Below are positions 1 to 8,279 of a stretch of DNA of 64,000 nt, in pieces; position 1 is the stretch's first letter, and each line of letters begins with the position of its first letter. The position numbers were made by a program, and so were the translations under genes. A model generated the notes under the pieces. It was not told the origin of the DNA and did no database searches. It saw nothing but the letters and a program-made list of their open reading frames with translations. Origin of the DNA: Mesobacillus foraminis (GTDB lineage Bacteria; Bacillota; Bacilli; Bacillales; Cytobacillaceae); the NCBI RefSeq assembly GCF_004340465.1, contig NZ_SLVV01000010.1, positions 161,897 through 225,896 of the forward strand. The letters run 5' to 3'.

Positions 1-969
1 AGTGCAGCGTCTTATAATCGAAGCAGGAAAAGCCCCTTCCCAACCCCGCCAGCCAAAGTTAATAAATCCTTTATTGTCAGGTTCAGAATTCATGAAAGAA
101 GCCTGAATAAGCTGAGTAACCGGTATAGGTTTATAATGAACGAATGAAAAAATCGACTCGACCAAATCCTGCCCGACATTTCCAGCATATTTAATATACT
201 GATTATATAACCTTTGAAATGAAATGCCTGGCATATTGCGAACTCCTTTGGCTATTACCGTAAGCGTTTCCTGAATAGGAACAGGGAGTTCATTAAAACG
301 TGTAACAATGGGTGGATGATGGCTATGTGGATACTTGCCTACATCAAGTTCAATTATTTTTCCGGCGATTTCCAGGTCGTCCTGGCTTAAGTTAAATGGA
401 TCATAGCCTGACCCGCCATCCCCGGTTGTTAAAACTAATTTACCGGTTTCAGGTGAAAAGTTTAAACTATTGACCCCATTGTGATTTGAAAATGGTCTTC
501 TTAAGTTAAGTAATGTCCGCCGTTTTTGAGGCTGACCATTCGATTGCAAAATCCATTCTTCAATGGTATCAATATGGTCATATTGAGTTTCTCTATTTAT
601 CCATCTTAGGTTTAAAGTACTTGGATCACACGGGTCAGGCTTAAAAGAATCAGGAAGAGCACCTGGTCCTTGTGTTCCCGCTACCGAATAATGAAGATAA
701 AACAGACCGGTATCATAAAACTTGGGGTGAAAAGCCAGTCCCAGCAATCCTCGTTCATCATAACCGCCAGAAGAACCCAGTTTAAGGATTCGCGGGCGTA
801 TATCTAAAAACGTCCTGATCAATCCGTTTCCTATGTAAAGGATTTCTCCTACCTGGGTTGCAATAAATAATCGTTCGATGGAGTCCCCTGGAAGTATCGT
901 GGTTTTCAAGACAGTAGGTAAATTTATGTTACTTGCAATGGGCCTTAAACCAACCTTGACTTTTGTCAA
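1..969 (-). CDS. PQQ-dependent sugar dehydrogenase-like (GSDH) protein, partial
   Basis: The minus strand is open from a TTG at 969-967 to the window edge (323 codons, no stop), so the C-terminus lies outside. I translated it directly. The protein reads as a glucose/sorbosone dehydrogenase-type six-bladed beta-propeller: ERLFIATQVGEI near the N-terminus, GGYDERGLLGLAFHP at about residue 70, then NHNGVNSLNFSPETGKL and TTGDGGSGYDP, and FGWRGWEG near the edge. The family oxidises sugars with PQQ, but many Bacillus members are uncharacterised. AAAGGGG lies 11 nt before the TTG; an in-frame GTG four codons upstream is the alternative start but overlaps that site. No signal peptide is visible. It diverges from the downstream region and shares no operon here. 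The family is fairly sure, the substrate unknown. Confidence 0.8.
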   Translation of the reverse strand, partial: MTKVKVGLRPIASNINLPTVLKTTILPGDSIERLFIATQVGEILYIGNGLIRTFLDIRPRILKLGSSGGYDERGLLGLAFHPKFYDTGLFYLHYSVAGTQGPGALPDSFKPDPCDPSTLNLRWINRETQYDHIDTIEEWILQSNGQPQKRRTLLNLRRPFSNHNGVNSLNFSPETGKLVLTTGDGGSGYDPFNLSQDDLEIAGKIIELDVGKYPHSHHPPIVTRFNELPVPIQETLTVIAKGVRNMPGISFQRLYNQYIKYAGNVGQDLVESIFSFVHYKPIPVTQLIQASFMNSEPDNKGFINFGWRGWEGAFPASIIRRCT

Positions 970-1355
970 CGGACTTAGCACCCCTTTAATGTTTTCTCTT
1001 ATAAGAATATGATTTTAACTGACTGTTAGTACCCGATAGTCAGGGGGGGGGGAGATCGGAGGCGATTTCCACACCAAGCAACAGGTACCACTCAAGTATG
1101 GTTGCTATTTAACTGTAGTAGTAGCAGAAGGAAATGCAAAACAACTATGTTCAAGATATAGCAAGAAGATTCTCAAAAAAATTGAACAATTTTGGAAAGT
1201 GTTAGTATGGTACTTTGTGAAGGTTACACTTGTTTTTAAGACAAGTATTTGCGCTTTCCAATTTATTGGTTTTACCGATTTCTTGAAGTGGTACGAGGGA
1301 TAGGGATTTATCAGTATACTCCCATTCCTTCGGTTATCTGGTTAAATAGAATGAC
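970..1355. other. intergenic stretch without a recognisable gene
   Basis: The stretch contains a run of ten G residues at 1043-1052, which is unusual in this AT-rich sequence. The plus frame from about 1053 to 1303 is open for more than 80 codons but has no good start or ribosome binding site and resembles no family I know. It may be gene debris. Confidence 0.4.
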
Positions 1356-1430
1356 CGGAACGTAGCTCAGCTAGGGTAGAGCACTAGCATGGGGTGCTAG
1401 GGGGCGAAGGTTCAAATACTCTCGTTCCGA
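1356..1430 (+). tRNA. tRNA-Pro(GGG)-like sequence, probably degenerate
   Basis: A cloverleaf can be drawn. The acceptor CGGAACG pairs perfectly with CGTTCCG, the D stem GCTC pairs with GAGC, and the anticodon stem CTAGC pairs with GCTAG around the loop ATGGGGT, which gives anticodon GGG (proline). The T loop is TTCAAAT rather than TTCGAAT, and the T stem GAAGG/ACTCT has two mismatches and a wobble. The D loop is one base longer than usual. After discriminator A the sequence is TCA, not encoded CCA. It stands alone rather than in a tRNA cluster. Either a divergent functional tRNA or, more likely, a decaying copy. Confidence 0.6.
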
Positions 1431-2008
1431 TCATTCGGAGTTTTATTGGTAATACCGTAGTATTTCATGGTGAGTGAATATACTCTTCTGAATTTAATAG
1501 AAAAACTAATTTAATAATATAATTACCAGGAGGGTTCCTGGAAATAGGTCCTTCTTTTTTTATCCTTAATTTCACGGATTGATACAAGTCAAATTCATTT
1601 CATTGATGTTGAATAACCAATGATACTCATTGTAAGTAGACTCAATGCAAGAGAGACCGTTCAAATATTATCTTTCGGTGCTTTCCATACAAAAAAAACG
1701 ATAGAAAAAGTTATTATTTAACGATAATGATTGTATTTTTGTTTTACTCGACTTTTAAAATATTATTAATAGTCTGAAAAAATAAATTTTCTTTAATAGT
1801 TTGTATACTGCTTCTGAATATTTTAAAGTTGGACAGATACTTTCTTATAATTAACTTACAATAGGTTATTTTTTTGGATCAAGTCTATTTCCTTTACTAC
1901 AAAAGGAAATAGACTTGATCCTTTTTTTAAAATTTTATAGACCTATATAAACAAAGTTGTTTTAAAATATTAAATTTTTTAAATTATTAAAAACTTCAAA
2001 TTTTTCAG
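1431..2008. other. AT-rich intergenic region
   Basis: No open frame of note. It holds a small hairpin (CCAGGA/TCCTGG at about 1527-1542, followed within 15 bases by a T run) and the strong inverted repeat at 1876-1921. The rest is very AT-rich and looks non-coding. Confidence 0.5.
1876..1928 (+). terminator. perfect 20-bp inverted repeat with T tract
   Basis: Arms at 1876-1895 and 1902-1921 are perfectly complementary over 20 bp with a 6-nt loop (ACTACA), followed by CTTTTTTTAA. This is a textbook intrinsic terminator for plus-strand transcripts and unusually long. No gene lies within several hundred bases upstream on that strand, so it may end an unannotated small RNA or the transcript of a lost gene. 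Confidence 0.7.
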
Positions 2009-2038
2009 TTGACTCTCATGATCAGGCGAGTTTATTAT
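2009..2038 (+). promoter_or_regulatory. sigma-A-type promoter of the first catabolic operon
   Basis: TTGACT at 2009-2014 and TATTAT at 2033-2038, 18 bp apart. It lies about 200 bp before the first RraA-like gene and just upstream of the operator repeats and cre box. Confidence 0.6.
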
Positions 2039-2051
2039 ATTTTTAGGAAAA

Positions 2052-2098
2052 CGGTTTCCGATATCGATTTCCAAAATCGGTTTCCTAAAACGATTTCC
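2052..2098 (+). promoter_or_regulatory. four CGRTTTCC half sites at exact 13-bp spacing (putative LacI operators)
   Basis: CGGTTTCC at 2052, CGATTTCC at 2065, CGGTTTCC at 2078 and CGATTTCC at 2091 form a tandem series with a perfect 13-bp period. The first is part of the near-palindrome GGAAAACGGTTTCC centred on CG, the usual design of LacI-family operators; the third and fourth are preceded by AAAAT and AAAA. The LacI-type regulator at 7239 is the obvious candidate ligand. They sit directly downstream of the -10 box, where binding would repress. Regulator assignment is inference. Confidence 0.6.
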
Positions 2099-2150
2099 TA
2101 CTTTAGACAACAACGAAGAAACACTTTTAAGAAGGTTATAATCGCTATTA

Positions 2151-2164
2151 TTTAAGCGCTTACA
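2151..2164 (+). promoter_or_regulatory. cre-like catabolite repression site
   Basis: TTTAAGCGCTTACA matches the Bacillus cre consensus TGWAANCGNTNWCA at 13 of 14 positions. Its place between the promoter and the first gene fits CcpA roadblock repression. Confidence 0.65.
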
Positions 2165-2240
2165 AAAGGAGGTGTACCTTTTTTAATTAATCAGTAAAAA
2201 GTAAGAGAATAAAATTCCAAAAATGAGAGGGGATAAAAAA

Positions 2241-2969
2241 ATGAATAAGGACATGAGAAACCAAACAATTGAAGAAGTAAAAGATGATCGAAAGGAAATC
2301 TTGGAATTATATAAGGATTTAAGAGTTACCGACGTACGTGATGGTATGGACTGGGTAGGAATGCATGGATACGGAACTGTTCATCACAGTATTAAACCTC
2401 TTTATCGTACTAAGGTAGTGGGCATTGCCCGTACTGCTAGATACATGCCATATGAAGGGCCGTCTCCTAGGGTTACAGGTGAGGAGTATACAGACTGGGT
2501 CAAGTGGTATTACAGTGAAGTCTGTAATGATCCGTGGGGAAAAGAAATCGAAGAAGGCGATTTCATCTGTATGGATGTCAGTGGTATGGATGTAGGGATT
2601 CTCGGTTCGAATAATACTCTTGATTTTAAACATAAAGGTGCAGTTGGTTACTTAACGAACGGCGGAGGAATCCGAGATACTGATGAAGTTATCATGCAAC
2701 AAATCCCGGTATGGTCAAAATTTGTTTCACAGGGAATGGACCAGGCACGTATCCGATTCGACTCCAAGGATGTACCAGTCGCTATTGGTGGAGTGGCAGT
2801 CTATCCCGGAGATGTAATAGTTGCTGATGGTGATGGAGTAGTCGTTGTTCCTCGTAAACTGGCTTATAAAGTTGCTCAATACGCTCACCAGGAACTAAAA
2901 GGGGACAAGGCAGGACGGAGAAGATTATACGAAAAATTAGGCTGGGAACTAGATGAGACGGTTCTCTAA
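2241..2969 (+). CDS. RraA-like family protein (aldolase/decarboxylase-like), first copy
   Basis: A 242-residue member of the RraA/HMG aldolase fold (PF03737), whose characterised members are divalent-metal-dependent 4-hydroxy-4-methyl-2-oxoglutarate aldolases and oxaloacetate decarboxylases. The core signature is seen as GGGIRDTDEV (the Arg-Asp pair binds substrate and metal) and VYPGDVIVADGDGVVVVP near the C-terminus. The Asp usually preceding the glycine in the first motif is Asn here (TNGGGIRD). An in-frame ATG at 2223 overlaps the GAGAGGGG ribosome binding site, so ATG 2241 is the likely start. It is the first gene after promoter, operators and cre. Probable role: a retro-aldol or decarboxylation step on a 2-keto acid; the substrate is not deducible. 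Confidence 0.8.
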   Translation: MNKDMRNQTIEEVKDDRKEILELYKDLRVTDVRDGMDWVGMHGYGTVHHSIKPLYRTKVVGIARTARYMPYEGPSPRVTGEEYTDWVKWYYSEVCNDPWGKEIEEGDFICMDVSGMDVGILGSNNTLDFKHKGAVGYLTNGGGIRDTDEVIMQQIPVWSKFVSQGMDQARIRFDSKDVPVAIGGVAVYPGDVIVADGDGVVVVPRKLAYKVAQYAHQELKGDKAGRRRLYEKLGWELDETVL

Positions 2970-2986
2970 GTCTACATAAATATAAC

Positions 2987-3019
2987 AGGGGCTGTTTCTT
3001 TCATTTAGAATCAGCCCCT
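2987..3019 (+). terminator. intercistronic hairpin
   Basis: AGGGGCTG (2987-2994) pairs with CAGCCCCT (3012-3019). No T tract follows, so it is more likely an mRNA 3' stabiliser or attenuator between the first two genes than a full terminator. Confidence 0.5.
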
Positions 3020-3085
3020 CACATCACAGAAGTTATAGATTTAAAGTTTATATACAATTTGTCAATTAAAGGAGGAGCAGTGAGT

Positions 3086-3949
3086 ATGAATCGTCGGCAA
3101 CGAATAGGTTTTATTGGACTCGGTGCTATGGGACTCCCAATGGCTAAAAACCTAATAAAAAATGGTTACATATTAAATGTTTCAACATATCGGAACAGAA
3201 CACCGGTTGATGAATTAAAAGAACTAGGTGCCGTTGAACAGAACTCCGTCTCAGAGCTTGTAAGTGAAAGTGACATAGTGATCAGTATCTTACCCACAGA
3301 TAGAGAAATGGAATCCGTCTTACTATCAGGCGAGGTATTAGATCAACTTACATCCGAAAAAATTCTGATTGAAATGACATCAGGCTCCCCTGCCATGATG
3401 AAAAAGGTGAATGAAATCTATAAAGGAATGGGAGTCAGGGTCTTGGATGCTCCAGTGAGTGGTGGGACAGCTGGTGCAGAAAAAGGGACATTGACGGTTA
3501 TGGCTGGTGGTGATGCCAAACTAGTGGAAGAATGCAAGCCGATAATGGAAGCAATGGCAGAGAAAATATATGTGGTTGGGCAAATTGGAGCCGGCAAAGC
3601 GATAAAAGCAATTAATCAGTTGCTTGCAAGTATCCATATGATTGCTTCGGCTGAGGCTCTTGCACTAGCGGAAAAACTTGAAATAGAAACCGATATTCTG
3701 AAGAAAGTAGTTGGAAATAGCTCCGGTGCCTCTTGGATGCTAGAAAATAAGATTGATAGCTTAGTGGAGCGCAACTTTAATCCAGGGTTTAAGCTGAATT
3801 TAATGAAGAAGGATGTTCAAATTGCAGTGGACGAAGCCGGAAACGATAAACTCCCGCTAGCTTCCTACGTGCTTGATCTATATAAAGAAGTAGCAAACCA
3901 GGATGGAGAAAGGGATTTCTCCGCAATTGGGAAAAAAGTGTTAGTTTAA
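3086..3949 (+). CDS. beta-hydroxyacid dehydrogenase (3-hydroxyisobutyrate / tartronate-semialdehyde / threonate dehydrogenase family)
   Basis: 287 residues if started at ATG 3086, ten bases after AAAGGAGG; an in-frame GTG at 3080 is the close alternative. The N-terminal Rossmann motif is GFIGLGAMGLPMAKNL. The substrate-binding signature is DAPVSGGTAGAEKGTLTVM, and the catalytic lysine region is GAGKAIKAINQLL. These define the 3-hydroxyisobutyrate dehydrogenase family, which includes tartronate semialdehyde reductase (giving D-glycerate) and L-threonate dehydrogenases. A glycerate kinase at the end of the cluster makes a glycerate-forming or C4 sugar acid role attractive. Same strand and apparently the same unit as the preceding RraA-like gene, separated by a hairpin. 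Confidence 0.85.
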   Translation: MNRRQRIGFIGLGAMGLPMAKNLIKNGYILNVSTYRNRTPVDELKELGAVEQNSVSELVSESDIVISILPTDREMESVLLSGEVLDQLTSEKILIEMTSGSPAMMKKVNEIYKGMGVRVLDAPVSGGTAGAEKGTLTVMAGGDAKLVEECKPIMEAMAEKIYVVGQIGAGKAIKAINQLLASIHMIASAEALALAEKLEIETDILKKVVGNSSGASWMLENKIDSLVERNFNPGFKLNLMKKDVQIAVDEAGNDKLPLASYVLDLYKEVANQDGERDFSAIGKKVLV

Positions 3950-4014
3950 ATTTTAATAAATAGTGCTAACTTTATTGACTGGCATGATAGAAGCAGAAAA
4001 AGAATGGGGGAAAA

Positions 4015-5325
4015 ATGGTGAACAAATTCAGATCCTTGTTTATTTCCTTGATATCGGTGGTTCTTTTAATCGCCGTTGCCGGCTGCAGTGGCGGTAGTAG
4101 TGAAAGCGCTTCGAAAAGTGGGGGAGACGGAGAGGGTAAAAAGGTTGAAATACGGTTTGCCTGGTGGGGAGACACTAAAAGACATGAAATTTATAACAGT
4201 ATAGTGGATCGTTTTGAAGAAAAACACCCGAATATTAAGGTTAAAAGGGAATTTGGAGGATGGCCAGAATACTGGGAAAAAATGGCCACTCAAATAGCTG
4301 GTGGCAACGCTCCGGACGTCGTAAGTATGCACCAATTTTACGTTTCCGACTATGCAAGGAGGAATTCCCTACTCAATCTTGATGAGCTTGTAAAATCAGG
4401 AGACATTAACCAGGACCAATTCGATGAAGCTACAGTCGATAGTGGAAAAGTTGACGGAAAGATATACATGATTGCCAAGGGTATTACCATGTCAGGATGG
4501 GCTTACAATCCAGCTTTGTTTGATAAACTAGGTGTTTCATATCCCGATCCAAATTGGACTTGGGAAGATTTTGGGAAAAAGGTTGAAGAACTAAAGGCAA
4601 AAGGAATCTGGGGAACACAGGATTTCAGCGGGGGGCAATTACAGCCCAACTTCAGATACTTTGCACGTCAAAATGGACAAGACTTATTTACTGAAGATGG
4701 AAAGCTAGGTTTTGAGAAAGAGACTCTTATAAAATGGTGGTCCATGTGGGATGACCTTCGTAAAAAAGAAGCCATTCCTGACGGTGCTACCAGTACTGAA
4801 TATGAAAGTGCCCCGTTGGAACAAAACATGTTTGTAACTGGAAAAACAGCAATGCACCAGATACCTGCAAACCAACTCCACTTGTATCAAGAGCAATTTA
4901 AAGAAGGAGAACTTGAACTAGTCCCTTATCCGAATGTTAAAGATGGGGAAAATGGGGAGTACATCGAGGGAGCATATTTAAGTATCACCCAAAAATCAAA
5001 ACATCCTAAAGAAGCCGCTATGTTTATTGATTTCTTCGTAAATGCCAAGGAATCGCTGGAATTATTTAAAGTCGAGCAAGGATCGCCTGGCTCTGCTGAA
5101 ATGGCTGAATTCGTCAAGCCTCTCCTTTCTGTTCCACAACAGAAAGCTGTTGATTTTATTCAGGAAGTAGTACCTGATGCCAGACCGGCCGCTTATGCGC
5201 CACTTGGTGTTAATGAGGTGGAACAAGCGTTCAAGGACAACGCGAGTGCGATTATTTTTGGCCAGCATTCGGTGGACGAGGCTGCAGACAAATTCATGAA
5301 GACAGCAGAAGGTATTTTAAAGTAA
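4015..5325 (+). CDS. ABC importer solute-binding lipoprotein (family 1, sugar)
   Basis: 436 residues. The N-terminus is a lipoprotein signal with a hydrophobic stretch ending in the lipobox VAGC (Cys near residue 23) and a Ser/Gly-rich linker. The mature part has the family 1 carbohydrate-binding layout: FAWWGDTKRHEIY near the start, IAGGNAPDVVSMH at about residue 95, and YLSITQKSKHPKEAAMFIDFF near the C-terminus. It would capture a sugar or sugar acid outside the membrane for the two permeases that follow. ATG 4015 follows a purine-rich GGGGGAAAA stretch. A 14-bp hairpin separates it from the permease, which would favour higher expression of this subunit. The ligand is unknown. Confidence 0.9.
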   Translation: MVNKFRSLFISLISVVLLIAVAGCSGGSSESASKSGGDGEGKKVEIRFAWWGDTKRHEIYNSIVDRFEEKHPNIKVKREFGGWPEYWEKMATQIAGGNAPDVVSMHQFYVSDYARRNSLLNLDELVKSGDINQDQFDEATVDSGKVDGKIYMIAKGITMSGWAYNPALFDKLGVSYPDPNWTWEDFGKKVEELKAKGIWGTQDFSGGQLQPNFRYFARQNGQDLFTEDGKLGFEKETLIKWWSMWDDLRKKEAIPDGATSTEYESAPLEQNMFVTGKTAMHQIPANQLHLYQEQFKEGELELVPYPNVKDGENGEYIEGAYLSITQKSKHPKEAAMFIDFFVNAKESLELFKVEQGSPGSAEMAEFVKPLLSVPQQKAVDFIQEVVPDARPAAYAPLGVNEVEQAFKDNASAIIFGQHSVDEAADKFMKTAEGILK

Positions 5326-5330
5326 AAAAT

Positions 5331-5361
5331 ATCGAATGGGGCTTAAGAAGCTCCATTCGAT
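5331..5361 (+). terminator. 14-bp hairpin between binding protein and permease genes
   Basis: ATCGAATGGGGCTT (5331-5344) and AAGCTCCATTCGAT (5348-5361) pair over 14 positions with one G-U wobble and a 3-nt loop. It starts a few bases after the binding-protein stop and has no T tract, as expected for a processing or stability element that raises binding protein over permease. Confidence 0.7.
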
Positions 5362-5392
5362 GATTAACCCTTGGGGAGTTGATACTTCAATT

Positions 5393-6274
5393 ATGAAGAG
5401 TGTTTTAAGAAAAAATGCCGTTGCCTATCTGTTCCTCTCACCCTGGTTAATTGGGTTACTTGCGCTGAGTGTGATCCCTATGGGGGCTTCCCTATATTTC
5501 TCTTTTACTGAGTATGACATGTTTTCATCTCCCCAATGGATTGGACTCGAAAACTATTCTGGAATGATAGAGGATCCAAAGTACCTAAAGAGCATCGAGG
5601 TAACACTTACATATGTCCTGTTTAGTGTTCCCTTACAGCTTTCCTTTGCCTTGGGAGTTTCCGTGTTACTTAACCGTGGGCTTAGAGGATTAAAGATATA
5701 TCGCGCAACGTATTATGTTCCATCACTTTTTGGAGGAAGTGTAGCTGTTGCCCTTTTGTGGCGTCAATTATTTGGAGGGGAAGGGCTGGTAAACAAATTC
5801 CTTGCTAGCATAGGGATCGAAGGAGCTAACTGGATATCGAGTCCTGATACCGCAATCTATACCCTCATTATTTTGGCGGTTTGGCAATTTGGATCTCCGA
5901 TGTTAATCTTCCTTGCGGGACTGAAAGGCATCCCAAATGAGCTTTATGAGGCTGCAAACATCGATGGGGCTGGCAAACTCAAACAATTTTTCAGTATCAC
6001 ATTGCCCATGCTTACTCCTATTATTCTATTCAATCTCATCATGCAAATCATCGGTGCATTCCAAGCCTTTACACCTGCCTATATCGTAAGTGGAGGGGAA
6101 GGCGGACCGCTAGATTCCACCTTGTTTTACACACTCTATCTATACCAGAAGGCTTTTGCTCATTTTCAAATGGGATATGCATCAGCAATGGCTTGGGCCT
6201 TGTTAATCATGATTGCCATTGTCACTGCAGTGATTTTTGCATCATCAAAAAAATGGGTGTTCTATCAGGAATAG
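5393..6274 (+). CDS. ABC sugar importer permease (MalF/UgpA type)
   Basis: 293 residues from ATG 5393. In-frame ATGs at 5336 and 5360 lie inside the intercistronic hairpin and lack a clear ribosome binding site, so the exact start is uncertain. About six membrane segments; the first is AYLFLSPWLIGLLAL. The EAA loop contacting the ATPase is ELYEAANIDGAGKLKQFF. Pairs with the next gene as the transmembrane heterodimer. No ATP-binding subunit is encoded here, so a shared MsmX-type ATPase elsewhere is expected from Bacillus practice. Confidence 0.9.
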   Translation: MKSVLRKNAVAYLFLSPWLIGLLALSVIPMGASLYFSFTEYDMFSSPQWIGLENYSGMIEDPKYLKSIEVTLTYVLFSVPLQLSFALGVSVLLNRGLRGLKIYRATYYVPSLFGGSVAVALLWRQLFGGEGLVNKFLASIGIEGANWISSPDTAIYTLIILAVWQFGSPMLIFLAGLKGIPNELYEAANIDGAGKLKQFFSITLPMLTPIILFNLIMQIIGAFQAFTPAYIVSGGEGGPLDSTLFYTLYLYQKAFAHFQMGYASAMAWALLIMIAIVTAVIFASSKKWVFYQE

Positions 6275-6284
6275 GGGTGATACT

Positions 6285-7187
6285 TTGGAAACGAGCAAAG
6301 CAATGAAACAGATCAATATAAATGTGGCAGCAGAAAACAAAACCAGAAAAGTTAGGATAAAGCCAGCCAGAATCCTGTTGCATGCAGTGATCATTTCGCT
6401 GGGATTGCTGATGCTGTACCCGCTTATCTGGATGGTATTAAGCTCTTTCAAGGAAAACACAGAAATTTTCCAGGGTGGTTCCTTTTGGCCTAAATCATTC
6501 ACTTTAGAAAACTATATCCAAGGGTGGACAGGATTGTCAGGCATTACGTTTGGGAAGTTCTTCCTAAATTCATTGTTCGTCGTGGGTGTTGCGATCATTG
6601 GGAATGTCTTATCCTGTTCCATGGCAGCCTACGCTTTTGCCCGTCTTGATTTCACGTTTAAGAAAATCCTGTTTGCCATCATGCTTGTTACGTTAATGCT
6701 TCCTTTTCATGTCACTGTAATCCCGCAATATATCATGTTTAATAAGCTTGAATGGATCAATACCTATTTGCCATTAACCTTACCGAAGTTTTTGGCAACG
6801 GAAGGATTTTTTATCTTTCTGATCGTGCAATTTATGAGATCGATACCGCGGGAATTGGAAGAAGCGGCTGAAATGGATGGTTGTGGTCCCATAAAAATGT
6901 ATTGGTTCCTAATAATGCCTCTTTCCCTGCCAGCCTTAATAACAACCATGATATTTACTTTTATCTGGACATGGAATGACTTTTTTACGCAGCTTCTCTA
7001 CTTAAGTGATATGGAGAAGTTTACAGTGGCGGTAGGCTTACGAATGTTCGTAGATGCCATGGGAGAAAGTTCCTGGGGCGCTCTCTTTGCAATGTCCACA
7101 TTATCTCTAATCCCTCTCTTTATCATTTTTATCTTCTTCCAAAAATATTTAATAGAAGGGATTACTACCGGAGGAGTGAAAGGATAA
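6285..7187 (+). CDS. ABC sugar importer permease (MalG/UgpE type)
   Basis: 300 residues from TTG 6285, placed seven bases after AGGGGTG; a longer frame from 6237 would overlap the previous gene and has no ribosome binding site. Membrane segments begin with LLHAVIISLGLLMLYPLIWM. The EAA loop is ELEEAAEMDGCGPIKMYWF. The C-terminus ends with a typical EGITTGGVKG tail. It completes the importer with the lipoprotein at 4015 and the permease at 5393. Confidence 0.9.
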   Translation: METSKAMKQININVAAENKTRKVRIKPARILLHAVIISLGLLMLYPLIWMVLSSFKENTEIFQGGSFWPKSFTLENYIQGWTGLSGITFGKFFLNSLFVVGVAIIGNVLSCSMAAYAFARLDFTFKKILFAIMLVTLMLPFHVTVIPQYIMFNKLEWINTYLPLTLPKFLATEGFFIFLIVQFMRSIPRELEEAAEMDGCGPIKMYWFLIMPLSLPALITTMIFTFIWTWNDFFTQLLYLSDMEKFTVAVGLRMFVDAMGESSWGALFAMSTLSLIPLFIIFIFFQKYLIEGITTGGVKG

Positions 7188-7238
7188 ATGCTGTTAATAT
7201 AGATTTATATTATGTCTTATCGCAAAGAGGGTAATGGA

Positions 7239-8279
7239 ATGAAAGTGACAATAACAGATGTAGCAAAGAAAGCGAACGTTTCAAAATCGACTGTTTCTCG
7301 TATCATGAACGGCAACTTTGACCAAAACACCGAGGAGACTGTTAATAGGGTCTTAAAGGTCATTGAAGAATTGGATTACAGGCCAAATGCTCTTGCCAGA
7401 AGTTTAAAGCTAACAAAAACAAACGTCATTGGAATTGTACTATCCAATTTGCAGAACCCTTTTTGGGCTAGTGTTTTGGAAGGTGCAGAGGAAGCATGTC
7501 AAAGTCATGGATACAACTTAATGATTTGCAACTCCAATAATAATGGCGAGATTGAAAAAGAGCATTTAAGGTCATTCGAGATGAAGCAGATTGATGGTTT
7601 AATGATTAATCCCACCTCGAAAAATCTGGATACCTACAAAAAGATGGTAGATAATGATTTTCCTTTTATTTCGATTAACCGAAAAATTTATGGATTAGAT
7701 GCCCATGTCATCACAGTTGATAATGTAAAAGGGGCAAAGATGGCGACGACTCATCTTATTCGGCAAGGAAGACGAAAGATTGCTATCTTCCTATACCAGG
7801 TAGAAGGAATCAGTCCAAGGTTAGAGCGTCTTCAGGGCTATAAGCTTGCTTTAATAGAAAATGGAATTGATATCGATCCATCACTCATTCTGATGGTCGA
7901 TGAGAAAAAAGGAGAAATTGCTAAAGCGGTTCAGAAAGTATTTTCTGCTGATAACATTCCAGATGCCATCTTTTCGACCAGCAGCATGATGACATTGGAG
8001 ATACTGGAGGGCATTAGTCAAACTAAGTACAACATTCCCAAGGACGTTGCCTTAATAGGGTATGATGAGACCGTTTGGTCGAAGCATTTATTTCCGCCAC
8101 TATCTACCATTTGGCAACCAGCATTTGAAATGGGAGGATTGGCAGCAAAAAAACTCATTGAAATGATTGAAACGAAAAAACCAAAAGAGGTGCTTCCGAA
8201 AGTAATTTCCCTTGATCCACAACTAATTAAACGTGAATCATGCGGGGAAGCCCAAAAGGGAGGAGTAGTACTTGAGTAA
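7239..8279 (+). CDS. LacI-family transcriptional regulator
   Basis: 346 residues from ATG 7239, preceded by AAAGAGGG; the longer in-frame start at 7212 has no ribosome binding site. The N-terminal helix-turn-helix reads VTITDVAKKANVSKSTVSRI, followed by the hinge YRPNALARSL at about residues 48-57. The rest is a periplasmic-binding-protein-like sensor (IGIVLSNLQNPFWASVLEGA; LIGYDETVWSKHLFPPLSTI). Its stop overlaps the next start, so it is embedded in the operon it probably controls. The CGRTTTCC repeats at 2052-2098 are the likely operators, with a pathway sugar or intermediate as effector (inference). Confidence 0.9.
   Translation: MKVTITDVAKKANVSKSTVSRIMNGNFDQNTEETVNRVLKVIEELDYRPNALARSLKLTKTNVIGIVLSNLQNPFWASVLEGAEEACQSHGYNLMICNSNNNGEIEKEHLRSFEMKQIDGLMINPTSKNLDTYKKMVDNDFPFISINRKIYGLDAHVITVDNVKGAKMATTHLIRQGRRKIAIFLYQVEGISPRLERLQGYKLALIENGIDIDPSLILMVDEKKGEIAKAVQKVFSADNIPDAIFSTSSMMTLEILEGISQTKYNIPKDVALIGYDETVWSKHLFPPLSTIWQPAFEMGGLAAKKLIEMIETKKPKEVLPKVISLDPQLIKRESCGEAQKGGVVLE

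Noticed and set aside
2223-2240. ATG 2223 as start of the first RraA-like gene
   Set aside because: The GAGAGGGG ribosome binding site lies after this codon and is correctly spaced for ATG 2241.
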